Shown piece by piece: positions 1 through 8,390 of a stretch of 41,050 nucleotides of DNA. The notes beneath the pieces were generated by a model that saw only the letters and a list, made by a program, of their open reading frames with translations, was not told the DNA's origin and ran no database searches. This stretch comes from JBBSVE01 sp038233815 (GTDB lineage: Bacteria; Pseudomonadota; Alphaproteobacteria; Rhodobacterales; Rhodobacteraceae), in contig JBBSVE010000006.1 in NCBI GenBank assembly GCA_038233815.1, positions 1 to 41,050 on the forward strand. Direction: 5' to 3'. The first letter of the stretch is position 1; every line of letters begins with the position of its first letter. The position numbers and the translations under genes were made by a program.

Positions 1-426
1 CCCGAGGAGATGGCGGCGCTCCACCGCGCGTCCTTCACCGTGCCGCCGCCATGGTCCGCCCCCGCCTTCGCCGCGATGCTGGAAGATCGAGGCGTGCGGC
101 TCCTCACCGCGCCCCACGGATTCCTGCTGGGCCGCACCGTGCTCGACGAGGCGGAGATCCTGACGCTTGCGGTGGCGGAGGGCGCGCGCAGGCAAGGCGT
201 CGGCGCGGGCCTTCTTCACCGCTTTCATGCGGAGGCTGCCCTGCACGGCGCGGTTCGCGTGTTTCTGGAGGTCGCGGCAGACAATCGGGCCGGAACCGCC
301 CTCTACAATGCCGCAGGATACGCTGTGACGGGGCGCCGCCGGGGGTATTACGCGGCACCGGGACGCGCGCCGGTCGATGCACTGGTGATGGCGCGCGCCC
401 TCTGGGCAGGTCCTGCCGGGAGATAG
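1..426 (+). CDS. rimI: Ribosomal protein alanine N-acetyltransferase RimI, 5' end probably cut off by the window
   Basis: GNAT-fold acetyltransferase that by family acetylates the N-terminal alanine of ribosomal protein S18 in the cytoplasm. The acetyl-CoA loop RRQGVGAGLL is visible after an ILTLAV strand. The RimI C-terminal pattern follows: LEVAADNRAGTALY, an AGY turn, then GRRRGYY. The first ATG in the window is at position 10, but the frame is open to base 1 and reads P-E-E before it. RimI relatives usually have a few residues ahead of the AALH segment, so the true start is probably upstream of the window (inference). The stop is TAG at 424-426. A separate promoter-like sequence follows, so the ABC importer downstream is probably a new transcription unit. 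Confidence 0.85.
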   Translation, partial: PEEMAALHRASFTVPPPWSAPAFAAMLEDRGVRLLTAPHGFLLGRTVLDEAEILTLAVAEGARRQGVGAGLLHRFHAEAALHGAVRVFLEVAADNRAGTALYNAAGYAVTGRRRGYYAAPGRAPVDALVMARALWAGPAGR

Positions 427-429
427 CTA

Positions 430-459
430 TTGACCGGTCCGCCCCAACGCGCCCAAAAT
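430..459 (+). promoter_or_regulatory. Likely sigma-70-type promoter of the BMP transporter operon
   Basis: A -35 box TTGACC (430-435; 5 of 6 matches to TTGACA) is followed after 18 bases by CAAAAT (454-459; 4 of 6 matches to TATAAT). Transcription would start near 466, leaving a leader of about 64 bases before the ATG at 530. The -35 box starts just after the rimI stop codon, which fits a new operon. Assigned by eye only. Confidence 0.45.
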
Positions 460-529
460 CGCGGGCGAGACCTGTCGCAGCCGCACCACCCCGGTTCTGC
501 GATCCCATGAAACGAACCGGAGACCACGC

Positions 530-1525
530 ATGACCCTGATGAGAACCCTCGCCTCGACCGTGGCCACGCTGGCGCTCGGTGCCGGGGCGGTACTGGCCGA
601 CCCCGCGATCATCTACGATCTGGGCGGTAAGTTCGACAAGAGCTTCAACGAGAGCGCGTTCAAGGGGGCCGAACGCTGGGCCAAGGAGACCGGCGGCACC
701 TTCAAGGAGCTGGAAATGCAGACCGAGGCGCAGCGCGAACAGGCGTTGCGCAGGCTGGCCGAAACCGGGGCGAACCCGATCGTGATGACGGGATTTGCCT
801 TCGGCGACGTGCTCGATCAGGTGGCGCCCGATTTCCCGGACACGAAGTTCGCCATCGTCGATACGGTGGTGGACCAGCCCAACGTCCGCTCCGTCGTCTT
901 TACCGAGGAAGAGGGCTCCTATCTCACCGGGATGCTGGCCGCGATGGCGTCCAAGACCGGGACCGTGGGATTTGTGGGCGGCATGGACGTGCCGCTGATC
1001 CGCAAGTTCGGTTGCGGCTACGCACAAGGCGTGAAGGCTGCGAACCCGGACGCCAAGATCATCATCAACTGGACCGGCACGACGCCCGCGGCATGGAACG
1101 ATCCGGTCAAGGGCGGCGAGCTTGCGAAATCCGAGAAAAGTCAGGGCGCGGATGTGATCTATGCCGCCGCAGGGGCGACCGGGATGGGCGTGCTTCAGGC
1201 CGCGGCGGATGAGGGGATCCTCTCCATCGGGGTCGATTCGAACCAGAACTACCTCTTTCCCGGCAAGGTGCTGACCTCGATGGTCAAGCGCGTCGACAAC
1301 GCAGTCTACGAGATCTTCAAGGAGGGTTCCGACCTCAAGACCGGCACCGTGGTCATGGACCTGAAATCGGAGGGCGTGGGATATGCGCTCGACGACGACA
1401 ACAGGGCGCTGATCACGCCGGAGATGCAGTCCAAGGTCGATGCGGCAGCGGAGAAGATCAAATCGGGCGAGATCACGGTGCACGACTACATGTCCGACAA
1501 CACCTGCCCGGCCGCGAAATTCTGA
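530..1525 (+). CDS. BMP-family ABC transporter substrate-binding protein
   Basis: Periplasmic binding protein of the BMP (basic membrane protein/Med) family, whose studied members bind nucleosides or purine-type ligands for import. It has 331 residues. Residues 1-23 look like a Sec signal peptide (basic MTLMR start, hydrophobic core, VLA-DP cleavage site). There is no lipobox cysteine, so it should be a soluble periplasmic protein. The mature start IIYDLGGKFDKSFNES is the typical BMP opening, and the GVDSNQNY segment is also typical. An in-frame ATG at 539 is an alternative start; a GGAG ribosome site at 512-515 serves either. The ATPase and two permease genes follow directly. The ligand is inferred from the family, not visible in the sequence. 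Confidence 0.88.
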   Translation: MTLMRTLASTVATLALGAGAVLADPAIIYDLGGKFDKSFNESAFKGAERWAKETGGTFKELEMQTEAQREQALRRLAETGANPIVMTGFAFGDVLDQVAPDFPDTKFAIVDTVVDQPNVRSVVFTEEEGSYLTGMLAAMASKTGTVGFVGGMDVPLIRKFGCGYAQGVKAANPDAKIIINWTGTTPAAWNDPVKGGELAKSEKSQGADVIYAAAGATGMGVLQAAADEGILSIGVDSNQNYLFPGKVLTSMVKRVDNAVYEIFKEGSDLKTGTVVMDLKSEGVGYALDDDNRALITPEMQSKVDAAAEKIKSGEITVHDYMSDNTCPAAKF

Positions 1526-1527
1526 CG

Positions 1528-3084
1528 GTGACGCCAGCGACGGACGGGGGGCGGCCAGACCGGGCCGCCCCTCCGGCCATCGAGCTTCGGGGCATCTCCA
1601 AGTCCTTCGGCCCGGTGCAGGCCAACAAGAACATCTCGATCGAAGTCGCGCGCGGAACGATCCACGGCATCATCGGCGAAAACGGGGCCGGGAAATCGAC
1701 GCTGATGTCGATCCTCTACGGCTTTTACCGCGCCGATGCGGGACAGATCCTGATCGGCGGGCGCGAGACGGCGATCCCCGACAGCCAAAGCGCGATCCGC
1801 GCGGGCATCGGCATGGTGTTTCAGCATTTCAAGCTGGTGCAGAACTTCACCGTGCTGGAGAACGTCGTGCTCGGTGCCGAAGGGGGCGCCGTGCTGCGCG
1901 GGGCGATGGCGCGGGCGCGCGCGCAGCTCGGCGATCTCGCCCGGGAATATGAGCTGTACGTCGATCCCGATGCGCGGATCGAGGAGCTTTCGGTCGGCCA
2001 CCAGCAGCGGGTGGAGATCCTGAAGGCGCTCTACCGGCAGGCGGAGATCCTGATCCTCGACGAGCCGACCGGCGTGCTGACGCCGTCCGAGGCAGACCAG
2101 CTGTTCCGCATCCTCGGCGGCCTGCGCAATCAGGGCAAGACGGTGATCCTCATCACCCACAAGCTGCGCGAAATCATGGAGATCACCGACGCGGTGTCCG
2201 TGATGCGCCGGGGCGAGATGGTGGCGACGGTCAGGACGGCGGAGACATCGCCGGAGGCGCTGGCGGAACTGATGGTCGGGCGCAAAGTGCTGCTCACGGT
2301 GCGGAAGGCCCCCGCCTCGCCCGGCCGCCCGGTGCTGGAGGTGGAGGATCTGCGGGTCCGCGACGCCGACGGGGTGGAGCGGCTGAAAGGCGTCAGCCTC
2401 TCGATCCGGGCGGGGGAGATTCTGGGCATCGCGGGCGTGGCGGGCAACGGGCAGTCGGAGCTGCTGGAGGTGCTGGGCGGCATCGCGCAGGGAACTGGCA
2501 CGGTCAGGATCGACGGCGCGCCGGTGGCGCTCGACGCGACCGCCACCGGGCAGACGCGGCGCGCGCGCGGCGTGGCCCATGTGCCGGAGGATCGCCAGCA
2601 TCTGGGCCTCATCATGGATTTCACCGCGTGGGAGAATGTGGCGCTGGGATATCATGCGGCGCCGGAATATCAGCGGTCGGCGTTCTTCATGGACAACGCA
2701 GCACTGAAAGCCGCCACCGCCGACAAGATGCAACGCTACGACGTGCGCCCGCCGATCCCGACGCTGGCGGCCAAGAACTTCTCAGGCGGCAACCAGCAGA
2801 AGATCGTCGTGGCGCGGGAGATGGACCGCAATCCGTCGCTCCTCCTCGTCGGGCAGCCGACCCGTGGCGTGGATATCGGCGCGATCGAGTTCATCCACAC
2901 CCAGATCATAGCCCTGCGCGATGCGGGGACCGCCGTGCTTCTGGTGTCGGTGGAGCTGGACGAGATCCTGTCCCTCTCCGACCGGATCGCGGTGATGTTC
3001 GACGGGCGGATCATGGGGGAACGCGACCCCGCCACCACGAACGAGCGGGATCTGGGGTTGCTGATGGCCGGGGTGGCATCATGA
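1528..3084 (+). CDS. Nucleoside/sugar-type ABC importer ATPase with two ATPase domains
   Basis: Cytoplasmic energising subunit of the importer, 518 residues, with two ABC domains in tandem as usual for the RbsA/MglA/BMP class. Domain 1 has Walker A GENGAGKST (residues 50-58), an LSVGHQQRVEI signature and Walker B ILILDEPT. Domain 2 has a degenerate Walker A (GVAGNGQSE), signature NFSGGNQQK and a degenerate Walker B (LLVGQPTRGVD). A weak second site is normal in this class. The start is GTG, two bases after the stop of the binding protein, so the genes are co-transcribed and probably translationally coupled. The stop overlaps an ATG at 3081 (see the tiny frame there). Confidence 0.9.
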   Translation: MTPATDGGRPDRAAPPAIELRGISKSFGPVQANKNISIEVARGTIHGIIGENGAGKSTLMSILYGFYRADAGQILIGGRETAIPDSQSAIRAGIGMVFQHFKLVQNFTVLENVVLGAEGGAVLRGAMARARAQLGDLAREYELYVDPDARIEELSVGHQQRVEILKALYRQAEILILDEPTGVLTPSEADQLFRILGGLRNQGKTVILITHKLREIMEITDAVSVMRRGEMVATVRTAETSPEALAELMVGRKVLLTVRKAPASPGRPVLEVEDLRVRDADGVERLKGVSLSIRAGEILGIAGVAGNGQSELLEVLGGIAQGTGTVRIDGAPVALDATATGQTRRARGVAHVPEDRQHLGLIMDFTAWENVALGYHAAPEYQRSAFFMDNAALKAATADKMQRYDVRPPIPTLAAKNFSGGNQQKIVVAREMDRNPSLLLVGQPTRGVDIGAIEFIHTQIIALRDAGTAVLLVSVELDEILSLSDRIAVMFDGRIMGERDPATTNERDLGLLMAGVAS

Positions 3085-3107
3085 CCGCCAAGTCGAAGGG
3101 CCGCTGA
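3081..3107 (+). other. Eight-codon open frame bridging the ATPase and permease genes
   Basis: An ATG overlapping the ATPase stop (ATGA) opens an eight-codon frame (MTAKSKGR). Its TGA overlaps the ATG of the first permease (TGATG). A ribosome could therefore pass through three overlapping stop/start junctions. It may act as a coupling or re-initiation device rather than encode a product. It may also be chance, since the 22-base gap has little room for anything else. Confidence 0.25.
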
Positions 3108-4234
3108 TGGACCGCATTCCCCGCTGGGCCGATGTCGTGCTGGTGCCGGTGATCTCGCTTTTGCTGGCGGCGATCATCTCAGCGCTTGTGATCCTCGCCA
3201 TCGGGCAGAGCCCGGCGGAGGCGCTGTCTGTGATGGTGGAGGGCGCGCTCGGTTCGGCATCGGGGTGGGGCTATACGCTCTACTACACCACCAGCTTCAT
3301 CTTCACGGGGCTCGCGGTGACGGTCGCGTTCCATGCAAGCCTCTTCAACATCGGCGGTGAGGGGCAGGCGCAGATGGGTGGGCTTGGCGTGGCGCTGGTG
3401 TGTCTGGCCGTGCCGTGGCCGCACTGGACGATCGCGCTGCTGGCGGCCTCGCTGGCGGCCGCCGCGTTCGGGGCCGCGTGGGCGCTGATCCCCGCGTGGC
3501 TGCAGGCGCGGCGGGGCAGCCACATCGTCATCACGACGATCATGTTCAACTACATCGCGGCGGCGGTGATCGTCTATCTGTTGGTCGACGTGCTGCGCCC
3601 GGTGGGCCAGATGGACCCCGCGACGGCGCGCTTCGGGGCCGGCACCAAGCTGCCGCGCCTGAACGAGATCCCGGGGCTGGACCTGATCTTCACCCGCAAG
3701 GTGCCCGCGAACGTCACGCTCTTCATCGCAATCGCCGCCTGTTTCGCGGTCTGGGCGTTGTTGTGGCGCACGCGGCTCGGCTACGAGATCCGGGCCTTCG
3801 GGCGCTCCGAGGCGGCCGCGCGCTATGCAGGCATCCGCCCGTTCCGCATCGTGATGGTGACGATGCTGATTTCCGGCGGGCTTGCGGGCCTCATGTCGAT
3901 CAACAACGTGATGGGGGAGGCGAGCCGATTGCTCCAGAACTCCTCCGAGGGCGCGGGGTTCATCGGGATCGCGGTGGCGCTGATGGGGCGGAACCATCCG
4001 TTCGGGGTGTTTCTCGCAGCACTCCTCTTCGGGTTCCTCTATCAGGGCGGGGCGGAACTCGGCCTCTGGACCACGATCCCGATCGAGTTGCGCGTGGTGG
4101 TGCAGGGGCTGGTGATCCTGTTCACCGGCGCGCTGAACGAGATGGTGCGGATGATGCTGGTCTGGGCCTTCTCCTTCCGGCTGCCGCGACCGGCGGGCGG
4201 GGATGAGATCAACCTGCGCGGGATGAAGCCGTGA
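3107..4234 (+). CDS. ABC transporter permease, first of the importer pair
   Basis: Inner-membrane channel subunit of 375 residues in the BPD_transp_2 (ribose/branched-chain/nucleoside) family. The N-terminus (DVVLVPVISLLLAAIISALV) is a membrane segment. About eight to ten hydrophobic segments follow, and the family core pattern FNIGGEGQAQMGG is present. Residues around GYEIRAFGRSEAAARYAGI form the cytoplasmic loop that contacts the ATPase in this family. It should pair with the shorter permease encoded 22 bases downstream. The substrate is inferred from the BMP binding protein in the same operon. Confidence 0.88.
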   Translation: MDRIPRWADVVLVPVISLLLAAIISALVILAIGQSPAEALSVMVEGALGSASGWGYTLYYTTSFIFTGLAVTVAFHASLFNIGGEGQAQMGGLGVALVCLAVPWPHWTIALLAASLAAAAFGAAWALIPAWLQARRGSHIVITTIMFNYIAAAVIVYLLVDVLRPVGQMDPATARFGAGTKLPRLNEIPGLDLIFTRKVPANVTLFIAIAACFAVWALLWRTRLGYEIRAFGRSEAAARYAGIRPFRIVMVTMLISGGLAGLMSINNVMGEASRLLQNSSEGAGFIGIAVALMGRNHPFGVFLAALLFGFLYQGGAELGLWTTIPIELRVVVQGLVILFTGALNEMVRMMLVWAFSFRLPRPAGGDEINLRGMKP

Positions 4235-4256
4235 TGCGGTCCGGGGAGGGCTTGCC

Positions 4257-5225
4257 GTGAGCTACGATACCCTGCTCCAGATCCTCGATTCGACGCTGCG
4301 GCTTGGCACGCCCTTGCTGCTGGCCTGCCTTGCGGGGCTGTTTTCGGAGCGGGCGGGGATCTTCGACATCGGGCTCGAGGGCAAGATGCTGATGGCCGCG
4401 ATGGCCTCGGGCGCCGTGGCCGCGCTGAGCGGTTCGGTCTGGGTGGGAATGGTCGCGGGAATCGGCGCGTCGCTGATCTTTGCGGGGCTGCACGGGCTCG
4501 CCTCGATCACCTTCCGGGGCAACCAGCTGATTTCCGGCGTGGCGCTGAATTTCCTGGCGTCGGGGATCACGGTGATGGTGGCGCAGCGGCTCTTTGGACA
4601 GGGCGGGCGCACGCCGTCGCTGTCGGGGGACGCGCGGTTCCAGACCATCGACCTGCCCTTCGCGGAGGCCGCGTCCGGCGTGCCGGTGATCGGTCCGTTC
4701 TACGCCGAGGTCCTGTCGGGCCATTCGATCCTCGTCTACGTGGGCCTGCTTGCCGTGCCGCTGTCTGCGTGGGTTCTCTATCGCACGCGCTTCGGGCTGA
4801 GGCTTCGCGCTGTGGGGGAGAATCCAGCCGCGGTCGACACGTCCGGCGTGTCGGTCCAGCGCCTGCGCTACGCGGCCCTCGCAATCACCGGCGTTCTCTG
4901 TGGGCTCGCCGGGGCCTACATGGCGACGGGGCTGCAGGCCGGCTTCGGGCGCGAGATGACGGCCGGGCGCGGCTATATCGCACTGGCCGCCCTGATCTTC
5001 GCGAAATGGCGGCCGTGGCCCTGTCTCGGGGCCACGATGCTCTTCGGGTTCTTTCAGGCGCTGGCGCTGCGCCCCGACGGGGTGGAGGCGGTGGTCCATG
5101 TGAAGGTTCCGGTGCCGGCGCTCGACGCGCTGCCTTACGTGCTGACCGTCATCGTGCTGGCGGGGTTCATCGGCAAGGCGGTTCCACCCCGCGCGGGCGG
5201 GGAGCCCTACGTGAAGGAACGCTGA
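4257..5225 (+). CDS. ABC transporter permease, second of the importer pair
   Basis: Second membrane subunit of the importer, 322 residues, again BPD_transp_2 family. The pattern FDIGLEGKMLMAAM near residue 40 corresponds to FNIGGEGQAQMGG of its partner. The coupling loop FGLRLRAVGENPAAVDTSG contacts the ATPase in this family. The start is GTG at 4257, supported by a GGGGAGGG ribosome site at 4242-4249. No other gene is appended to the operon, so nothing nearby (such as a deaminase or nucleosidase) narrows the substrate. Confidence 0.87.
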   Translation: MSYDTLLQILDSTLRLGTPLLLACLAGLFSERAGIFDIGLEGKMLMAAMASGAVAALSGSVWVGMVAGIGASLIFAGLHGLASITFRGNQLISGVALNFLASGITVMVAQRLFGQGGRTPSLSGDARFQTIDLPFAEAASGVPVIGPFYAEVLSGHSILVYVGLLAVPLSAWVLYRTRFGLRLRAVGENPAAVDTSGVSVQRLRYAALAITGVLCGLAGAYMATGLQAGFGREMTAGRGYIALAALIFAKWRPWPCLGATMLFGFFQALALRPDGVEAVVHVKVPVPALDALPYVLTVIVLAGFIGKAVPPRAGGEPYVKER

Positions 5226-5243
5226 TCCGGCCCGTCGCGGCGT

Positions 5244-5272
5244 TTGACAAGGGGGCGGTGCGCGGGCAAGGC
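5244..5272 (+). promoter_or_regulatory. Possible promoter ahead of the TauE/SafE exporter gene
   Basis: A perfect TTGACA (5244-5249) lies in the 129-base gap after the ABC operon. The hexamer 17 bases downstream, CAAGGC (5267-5272), is a poor -10, although GC-rich alphaproteobacteria tolerate weak -10 boxes. The leader to the ATG at 5355 would be about 75 bases. Its position in the only sizeable gap supports it. Confidence 0.35.
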
Positions 5273-5354
5273 TGAAGGCCTGCCGCATTCCCCCGAGGGG
5301 CCCGCGCCCGACCTGCGTTCCTTTCCCGTTCCCTCCTGTCCGATCGCCCTTGCC

Positions 5355-6275
5355 ATGCAGCTTTACCTGCCCATCGCAGAACTTTCGGTCAACGCATTCA
5401 CCCTGCTGGGGCTGGGTGGCATCGTGGGCGTGCTGTCGGGGATGTTCGGGGTCGGCGGCGGTTTCATCATCACGCCGCTCCTGTTCTTCATCGGCATTCC
5501 GCCCGCCGTGGCCGTGGCGACGGGGGCGAACCTCGTCGTCGCCTCCTCGGTCTCGGGCCTCATGGCGCAGGTCCGCAGGAAGGCCGTCGACTTCCGCATG
5601 GGGCTTGTCCTGCTCATCGGCGGGCTGATCGGGTCGGGGACGGGGATCGTGGTCTTTGCGATGCTGTCCCGGCTGGGGCAGATCGACCTTTTCGTGCAGC
5701 TTTGCTACGTGTTCTTTCTGGGTTTCATCGGCCTCGTGATGCTGCGCGAGAGTCTGACCTCGCTCTGGCGCGCGCGAAAACCCGCGGGACCGATCCGGCG
5801 CGCGCATATCCACACCTGGATCCACAAGCTGCCGCTGAAGATCAAGTTCCGCGCCTCGGGGCTCTATGTATCCGTGCTGCCGCCGCTGGTCGTGGGGGCG
5901 GGGGTGGGGTTCCTGTCGGCGGTCATGGGGGTCGGCGGCGGCTTCATCATGGTGCCCGCGATGATCTACATGCTGGGCGTGCCGACCAAGGTCGTGGTCG
6001 GCACCTCGCTGATCCAGATCATCGTCGTTTCCGGCTTCACCACCGTGGCCCACGCGGTCACGAGCCAGACCGTCGACATGGTTCTGGCGCTGCTGCTGAT
6101 CGTCGGCGGGGTGATCGGCGCGCAGGTCGGATCGCGCATCGGCGTCATGCTGAAGGCGGAACAGCTCCGCGTACTCCTGTCGCTCATGGTGCTGGCGGTC
6201 GGCATCCGCATCGGGCTCGACCTCGTGCTGACGCCGGTGGAGCCCTACTCCCTCGCCCCCGGTGCCATCCATTGA
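5355..6275 (+). CDS. TauE/SafE-family sulfite/anion exporter
   Basis: Integral membrane protein of 306 residues from the ATG at 5355. A longer frame opens upstream at 5244, but its first 37 residues are proline/arginine-rich and unlike the family. The two homologous halves each carry the family glycine motif: GMFGVGGGFIITPLL in the N half and AVMGVGGGFIMVPAM in the C half. About eight membrane segments are visible, with a charged cytoplasmic loop in the middle. Relatives move sulfite, sulfoacetate or other organic anions outward. The stop overlaps the TTG start of the next gene, which suggests that the two proteins work together. The substrate cannot be read from the sequence. Confidence 0.85.
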   Translation: MQLYLPIAELSVNAFTLLGLGGIVGVLSGMFGVGGGFIITPLLFFIGIPPAVAVATGANLVVASSVSGLMAQVRRKAVDFRMGLVLLIGGLIGSGTGIVVFAMLSRLGQIDLFVQLCYVFFLGFIGLVMLRESLTSLWRARKPAGPIRRAHIHTWIHKLPLKIKFRASGLYVSVLPPLVVGAGVGFLSAVMGVGGGFIMVPAMIYMLGVPTKVVVGTSLIQIIVVSGFTTVAHAVTSQTVDMVLALLLIVGGVIGAQVGSRIGVMLKAEQLRVLLSLMVLAVGIRIGLDLVLTPVEPYSLAPGAIH

Positions 6276-7027
6276 TCCGGGCGGCCCTTCTTCTGCTGGC
6301 TTTCGCGGGCCCCGCCGCCGCGCGGGAAACCATCGTCGCGGGGTTGAGCGAGAACATGGTGGCGATCACCACCAATTTCACCGGCTCCCAGATCCTCGTC
6401 TACGGTGCGATCCGGCGGGACGCGCCGGAGCCGCCCGGCACGCTGGAGGTGGTGGTGACGGTCGAGGGGCCGTCAGGCGCCGTGACGGTGCGAAAGAAAT
6501 CGCGCCGCTGGGGGATCTGGATGAACACCGCCTCGGCCACCATTACCCGGGCGCCGAGCTTTTACGCCATCGCCTCCTCCGGGCCGATGGCGCAGGCGAT
6601 GTCGGCCACCGACAACCTGCGCTATCAGGTGACGGTCCCGCGCGCGATCCGGTCGGTGGGCGTCGCCTCCGCCGTGGCCGACGCGCCGGACTTTCTCGAC
6701 GCGCTGATCCGGCTGCGCACGGCCGAAGGGCGCTACATCATCGACGAGGGCGGGGTCAGCGTCGTGCAGCAGACGCTGTTTCGCGCGGACTTCTCGTTGC
6801 CCGCAGATCTGGTGGAGGGCGACTACAGGGTGCGAATGTTCATCACCCGGAACGGACAGGTCGTGGACCAGCATCAGGAGGTGATCCAGGTCACGAAGGC
6901 GGGGTTGGAGCGGTGGATCAACACGCTGGCGCAGACCCAACCGTTGATCTACGGCCTTTTGGCGCTGGTTCTGGCCGTGGTCGCGGGCTGGGCCGCGTCG
7001 GCCGCCTTCAGCGTCCGGCGACGCTGA
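6272..7027 (+). CDS. TIGR02186/Alph_Pro_TM family membrane-anchored periplasmic protein
   Basis: Conserved alphaproteobacterial protein of unknown function, 251 residues. The start is probably TTG at 6272, overlapping the exporter stop (TTGA). It gives a clean signal peptide (LIRAALLLLAFAGPAAARE). A periplasmic region of about 200 residues follows, then one C-terminal membrane helix (LIYGLLALVLAVVAGWAA) and a short basic tail. The recognisable opening ETIVAGLSENMVAITTNFTG and the WGIWMN segment fit the family. Translational coupling to a TauE/SafE exporter suggests an accessory or periplasmic sensor/adaptor role (inference). Its last 20 bases overlap the 3' end of the convergent MATE gene. 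Confidence 0.82.
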   Translation: MIRAALLLLAFAGPAAARETIVAGLSENMVAITTNFTGSQILVYGAIRRDAPEPPGTLEVVVTVEGPSGAVTVRKKSRRWGIWMNTASATITRAPSFYAIASSGPMAQAMSATDNLRYQVTVPRAIRSVGVASAVADAPDFLDALIRLRTAEGRYIIDEGGVSVVQQTLFRADFSLPADLVEGDYRVRMFITRNGQVVDQHQEVIQVTKAGLERWINTLAQTQPLIYGLLALVLAVVAGWAASAAFSVRRR

Positions 7028-8390
7028 CCCGCTCCACCTCGGGCCAGAGCCGCGCCATCGCCACCCCGCGCACGGCGTTCAGGATCATCAGGGACAGCCA
7101 GAGCCCGTGATTGCCCAAGGTCGGCAGCAGGACCGCGATAGCACCGGCATAGACCGCAACCGACAGGACCATCGCGCGGCGCATCTGCGCGGTGCAGGTG
7201 GCGCCGATGAAGATGCCGTCGAACATCCAGCCCGCAACGGAGATGAGGGGCGCCGCGACCAGCCATGGCAGGAACCGGCGCGCCTCCTCCCGCACGCCGG
7301 GGGCGGTGGTCATGGCGTCGATGATGCCGGGTCCCAGCACCAGAAACCCCAGCGCCAGCAGCGCCATCGCGACGACCCCCCAGCCGGAGGTGAGCTGCGC
7401 CGCGCGCCTCAGAAGCTTTGGTGAGCGGGCGCCGACGGCCTGCCCGACCAGCGACTCGGCGGCGAATGCGAAGCCGTCGAGCAGATTGCCCGCGACGATC
7501 AGCAGTTGCAGCAGCACCTGATTGGCGGCGAGCACCCGGTCGCCGAGTCCGGCGCCCAGAAACATGAACGCCGTGAAGCTGCCCTGCAGCAGCACCGACC
7601 GGATCATGATGTCGCCGTTGACCAGCGCCATTCTCCGCAGGGCCACCGCGTCGCGGAGCCGCGCCAGCGCCGGACGCAGCGCCGCCGCCCGGAACGCATC
7701 CCGGCAGAGCCAGAGGCCGAGGCAGAGCCCGCCCCACTCCGCGATCAGCGTGGCGGTGGCGACCCCCGAGACGCCCCACCCAAGGCCGAGGACGAACCAG
7801 AGGTCGAGCGCGATGTTCACCCCGTTCACGACCAGTTGCATGACCAGCACGGCGCGGGTGCGTTCCAGTGCCACGAGCCAGCCCGTCACCGCATAGGCGG
7901 CGATGGTCGCGGGCGCGCCCCAGATGCGGATGCCGAGGTAGCTGCGGGTCAGCACCTCGACCTCGCCCGAGCCGGGGGACAGGGCGAGGGCCGCATGGAT
8001 CAGCGGCCATTGCAGCGCGGTGATGGCGAGCCCCGCGCCAAGTCCCACGATCAGCGCGCGCAAGAGGATCGCGGTGCATTCGGCATCGTCGCCCGCCCCC
8101 TGCGCCTGTGCAGCCATCCCCGACGTGCCCATACGCAGAAATCCGAACACCCAGTAAAGCGAGGCCAGAACGATCGCACCCAGCCCCATCGCCCCGATCG
8201 GGGCCGCCTGCCCCAACTGCCCCACGACCGCCGTATCGACCATGCCCAGGAGCGGCACCGTGACGTTTGCCAGAAGGATCGGCAGCGCCACCCGCAGCAC
8301 CCGCGCGTGCGTCACCGGGCGCGGGGCCATGCGCGCGGGCCGGAACGCGTCCGACGGCGAGGCTTCGGCAGGCACCTGCGGGGCGGTCAT
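7008..8390 (-). CDS. MATE-family efflux transporter (DinF-like)
   Basis: Inner-membrane drug/metabolite:cation antiporter of 460 residues, normal length for the family, with about twelve hydrophobic segments. Typical MATE features are the PILLANVTVPLLGMVDTAVV first helix and the repeat of this architecture in the second half after about residue 230. It most resembles the DinF-type subgroup (inference from general pattern). The start ATG overlaps the stop of the upstream thioesterase (ATGA), so it is the last gene of a three-gene minus-strand operon. Substrate unknown. Confidence 0.87.
   Translation of the reverse strand: MTAPQVPAEASPSDAFRPARMAPRPVTHARVLRVALPILLANVTVPLLGMVDTAVVGQLGQAAPIGAMGLGAIVLASLYWVFGFLRMGTSGMAAQAQGAGDDAECTAILLRALIVGLGAGLAITALQWPLIHAALALSPGSGEVEVLTRSYLGIRIWGAPATIAAYAVTGWLVALERTRAVLVMQLVVNGVNIALDLWFVLGLGWGVSGVATATLIAEWGGLCLGLWLCRDAFRAAALRPALARLRDAVALRRMALVNGDIMIRSVLLQGSFTAFMFLGAGLGDRVLAANQVLLQLLIVAGNLLDGFAFAAESLVGQAVGARSPKLLRRAAQLTSGWGVVAMALLALGFLVLGPGIIDAMTTAPGVREEARRFLPWLVAAPLISVAGWMFDGIFIGATCTAQMRRAMVLSVAVYAGAIAVLLPTLGNHGLWLSLMILNAVRGVAMARLWPEVERVSVAGR

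Noticed and set aside
4209..6272. A very long minus-strand open frame opposite the permease and TauE genes
   Set aside because: Low-complexity His/Arg/Asp/Gln-rich translation without domains; an antisense shadow of GC-rich genes. The same holds for long opposite-strand frames at 8887-11481 upstream of the thioesterase, 11623-13695, 13885-16044, 26473-28044 and 29374-31512.
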